Source of the DNA: Erysipelothrix sp.
Lineage (GTDB): Bacteria; Bacillota_I; Bacilli_A; Erysipelotrichales; Erysipelotrichaceae
Direction of reading: 5' to 3'
Assembly: GCA_030152625.1 (NCBI GenBank)
Contig: JASLJD010000141.1
Coordinates: 1 to 5,763 of the forward strand
Length of the DNA: 5,763 nt
Under the pieces are notes generated by a model. It did not search any database, had not been told where the DNA came from, and saw nothing but the letters and a program-made list of their open reading frames with translations. Below, one piece after another: positions 4,834-5,763 of this stretch; within the stretch, counting starts at the first letter, position 1, and the number at the start of each line of letters is the position of its first letter. Both the position numbers and the translations under genes were made by a program.

Positions 4834-4842
4834 TGCTATAAT
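4834..4842 (+). promoter_or_regulatory. Extended -10 promoter for the riboswitch-ribU transcript
   Basis: TGCTATAAT supplies a consensus -10 at 4837-4842 with the upstream TG. The best-spaced -35 candidate, TGTTCA at 4814-4819 (17-nt spacer), matches only three of six. Transcription should begin near 4849, just ahead of the FMN aptamer. Confidence 0.7.
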
Positions 4843-4868
4843 GGATGCGAAAAGTGAATCATGGAATC

Positions 4869-4982
4869 ATTACTTCAGGGCAGGGTGAAATTCCCGACCG
4901 GCGGTAAACCCCGCGACCCAAGCAATTGGTGGAACTGGCTCATTTCCAGTGGCGACAGTATAGTCTGGATGGAAGAAGTGGT
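4869..4982 (+). promoter_or_regulatory. FMN riboswitch aptamer (RFN element)
   Basis: The conserved RFN blocks appear in order: CAGGGCAGGGTGAAATTCCC, GACCGGCGGTAAACCCCGCGA, GGTGGAACTGG/CCAGTGGCGACAG and TATAGTCTGGATGG, closed by a P1 stem ACTTC (4872-4876) with GAAGT (4975-4979). Two G-U pairs and one A-T pair can extend P1 to 8 bp (4869-4876 with 4975-4982). The element senses FMN and represses riboflavin genes; here it precedes the riboflavin transporter ribU. A run of seven Ts (4982-4988) directly follows P1. The core appears intact, with no broken conserved block. Confidence 0.96.
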
Positions 4983-4990
4983 TTTTTTAA

Positions 4991-5018
4991 TGCCTTGATG
5001 TAAATGAATCAAGGAGGA
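4991..5018 (+). promoter_or_regulatory. Riboswitch expression platform: SD-sequestering hairpin
   Basis: CCTTGAT (4993-4999) pairs perfectly with ATCAAGG (5008-5014), hiding the first half of the ribU SD AAGGAGG (5011-5017). In the alternative fold, TGCCTTGA (4991-4998) pairs with TCAGGGCA (4875-4882) of the aptamer over 8 bp with one G-U, breaking P1 and freeing the SD. This predicts translational repression when FMN is bound. Confidence 0.8.
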
Positions 5019-5024
5019 AGAACA

Positions 5025-5531
5025 ATGAATAGTGATACACGAAAATTAGTGAATATAGCAATTTTGACAGCTGTCTCAGTTGTTTTGTACATGTTTGAAA
5101 TACCCGTATTTCCACCTCTTGAGGTGGATCTCAGTGATCTGCCTGTGTTGATTGCTGCTTATACAATGGGAGCTGGACCGGGTGTATTGGTGGCTTTATT
5201 AAAAAACATCGTTCATGCTTTTACGATTTCTAAAAATCCCGGCTTTGTCGGTGAACTGGCAAATTTTGCCTATGCTGTTTTTGTCATGATCCCGGTTTTA
5301 GCCTACAAAGAAAAAAACAAACGTGTTTATTTGTTCTTTGGGATTGCCTTTGCATCCTTTCTAATGCATTTTTTCAATGCTTGGGTTACCTTCCCACTTT
5401 TTGGTATGCCAGCAGAAAACAAGCATCAGGTTTTAATCAGCGTGTTTTTACCCGTTAATCTTGTAAAAGCCAGTGTTTTGTATTTCATATTTCTATTAGT
5501 AAAACCCTATTTAGATAGGCGCAAACGCTAG
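5025..5531 (+). CDS. ribU: RibU, substrate-binding subunit (S component) of an ECF riboflavin transporter
   Basis: The 168-residue integral membrane protein has about six hydrophobic segments (roughly 9-24, 39-50, 52-66, 79-94, 101-124 and 138-160) and RibU-type motifs: FPPLEVDLSDLP near 29-40, the following GPGVLVALLKNIVH, GELANF, NAWVTFPLFG and PVNLVKA. RibU binds riboflavin outside the cell and associates with the shared EcfA/EcfA'/EcfT energising module, which is not in this window. The riboswitch upstream independently supports a flavin role. ATG 5025 is chosen because AAGGAGG (5011-5017) lies 7 nt upstream and is the element masked by the riboswitch. An in-frame ATG at 5004 sits in the sequestor loop without an SD. 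Expression should fall when FMN is plentiful. No terminator follows before the next gene. Confidence 0.95.
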   Translation: MNSDTRKLVNIAILTAVSVVLYMFEIPVFPPLEVDLSDLPVLIAAYTMGAGPGVLVALLKNIVHAFTISKNPGFVGELANFAYAVFVMIPVLAYKEKNKRVYLFFGIAFASFLMHFFNAWVTFPLFGMPAENKHQVLISVFLPVNLVKASVLYFIFLLVKPYLDRRKR

Positions 5532-5535
5532 CTTA

Positions 5536-5544
5536 TGGTATAAT
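5536..5544 (+). promoter_or_regulatory. Extended -10 promoter for the last gene
   Basis: TGGTATAAT gives TATAAT at 5539-5544 with upstream TG, 5 nt after the ribU stop. No -35 with acceptable spacing is visible. A start near 5551 would leave a leader of only about 14 nt, just enough to contain the SD GGGAG (5553-5557). Confidence 0.6.
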
Positions 5545-5564
5545 AATCTTAAGGGAGTGACGCC

Positions 5565-5763
5565 ATGATGAAAAAATCACGTGTAGAACGTTTTAAAGAT
5601 TTGCATCGTGAGATTGCATCCGATGCAGAAAGTTCAGTAGAAAATTCCAACTTATCGGATTTTGCGAAACGTTTGAATGAAATAGACAGTCAGTTTGAGC
5701 AAATCCAAACTTCTGAAAAGGATGACTCAGAGCAAGCAGTTCGAGCTCGTAAACACGCAGAAA
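5565..5763 (+). CDS. Unrecognised charged protein, N-terminal part only
   Basis: An open frame of 66 codons runs off the window. It begins MMKKSRVERFKDLHREIASD and continues with ENSNLSDFAKRLNEIDSQFEQ and a Glu/Lys/Ser-rich stretch. I do not recognise the family. The visible part is hydrophilic and predicted mostly helical, with alternating charge that could form a coiled coil; there is no signal peptide or membrane segment so far. GGGAG (5553-5557) lies 7 nt before ATG 5565; ATG 5568 is an alternative start one codon later. It has its own extended -10 promoter 34 nt after ribU, but no terminator separates the two, so partial co-transcription with ribU is possible. Confidence 0.75.
   Translation, partial: MMKKSRVERFKDLHREIASDAESSVENSNLSDFAKRLNEIDSQFEQIQTSEKDDSEQAVRARKHAE

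Noticed and set aside
5004..5006. Earlier in-frame ATG for ribU
   Set aside because: It sits in the loop of the SD-sequestering hairpin and has no SD; ATG 5025 has AAGGAGG at ideal spacing and fits the riboswitch logic.
1..5763. CRISPR arrays, insertion sequences, tRNA/rRNA genes, attachment sites
   Set aside because: No spaced direct repeats, transposase motifs, terminal inverted repeats, cloverleaf or rRNA signatures were seen; every inverted repeat found is a terminator or riboswitch part.

Overview
The window is AT-rich, densely packed and coded entirely on the + strand. Strong GGAGG-type ribosome binding sites, a complete Gram-positive comG competence operon, a class B penicillin-binding protein, an ECF-type riboflavin transporter and extended -10 promoters (TGnTATAAT) all point to a low-GC Bacillota chromosome. 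The class is not certain; an Erysipelotrichia-like or other reduced Bacilli lineage is a guess. The relative order PBP - rpmG - metallo-hydrolase - comG - efp resembles, in condensed form, the order I recall from the Bacillus subtilis pbpA-rpmGA-yqgX-comG-efp region, so this looks like core chromosome, not an accessory island.

Layout. 1-217: C-terminal 71 residues of a class B PBP, with the KTG box. 225-441: rpmG (L33) with its own extended -10 promoter and an 11-bp hairpin terminator. 449-1117: a glyoxalase II/YqgX-like metallo-beta-lactamase-fold hydrolase, ending in a second 11-bp hairpin plus T8. 1122-4213: comGA, comGB, comGC, comGD, a very small comGE, comGF and comGG, each overlapping the next by 4 to 89 nt. 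They encode the DNA-uptake pseudopilus: the ATPase ComGA, the membrane platform ComGB, the major pseudopilin ComGC and the minor pseudopilins ComGD-G. 4210-4767: efp, overlapping comGG by ATGA but with its own promoter inside comGG. 4774-4803: terminator. 4834-5531: extended -10 promoter, FMN (RFN) riboswitch with an SD-sequestering hairpin, and ribU. 5536-5763: another extended -10 promoter and the start of an unrecognised, charged cytosolic protein that runs off the window.

The points most worth a second look are these. (1) A 27-codon GTG-started gene at 3437-3520, hidden between comGD and comGF, looks like a ComGE reduced to a bare pilin helix and is stop/start coupled to comGF. (2) comGB starts 89 nt inside comGA behind an excellent SD. 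(3) ComGD lacks Glu at +5. (4) EF-P carries Arg, not Lys, at the modified loop position. (5) Two successive gene junctions share one unusual plan: stop codon in a terminator stem, then a start codon 4-7 nt after the T-tract with no SD. (6) The FMN riboswitch has a clear alternative antisequestor pairing. I found no wholly new system, CRISPR array, mobile element, tRNA or rRNA.
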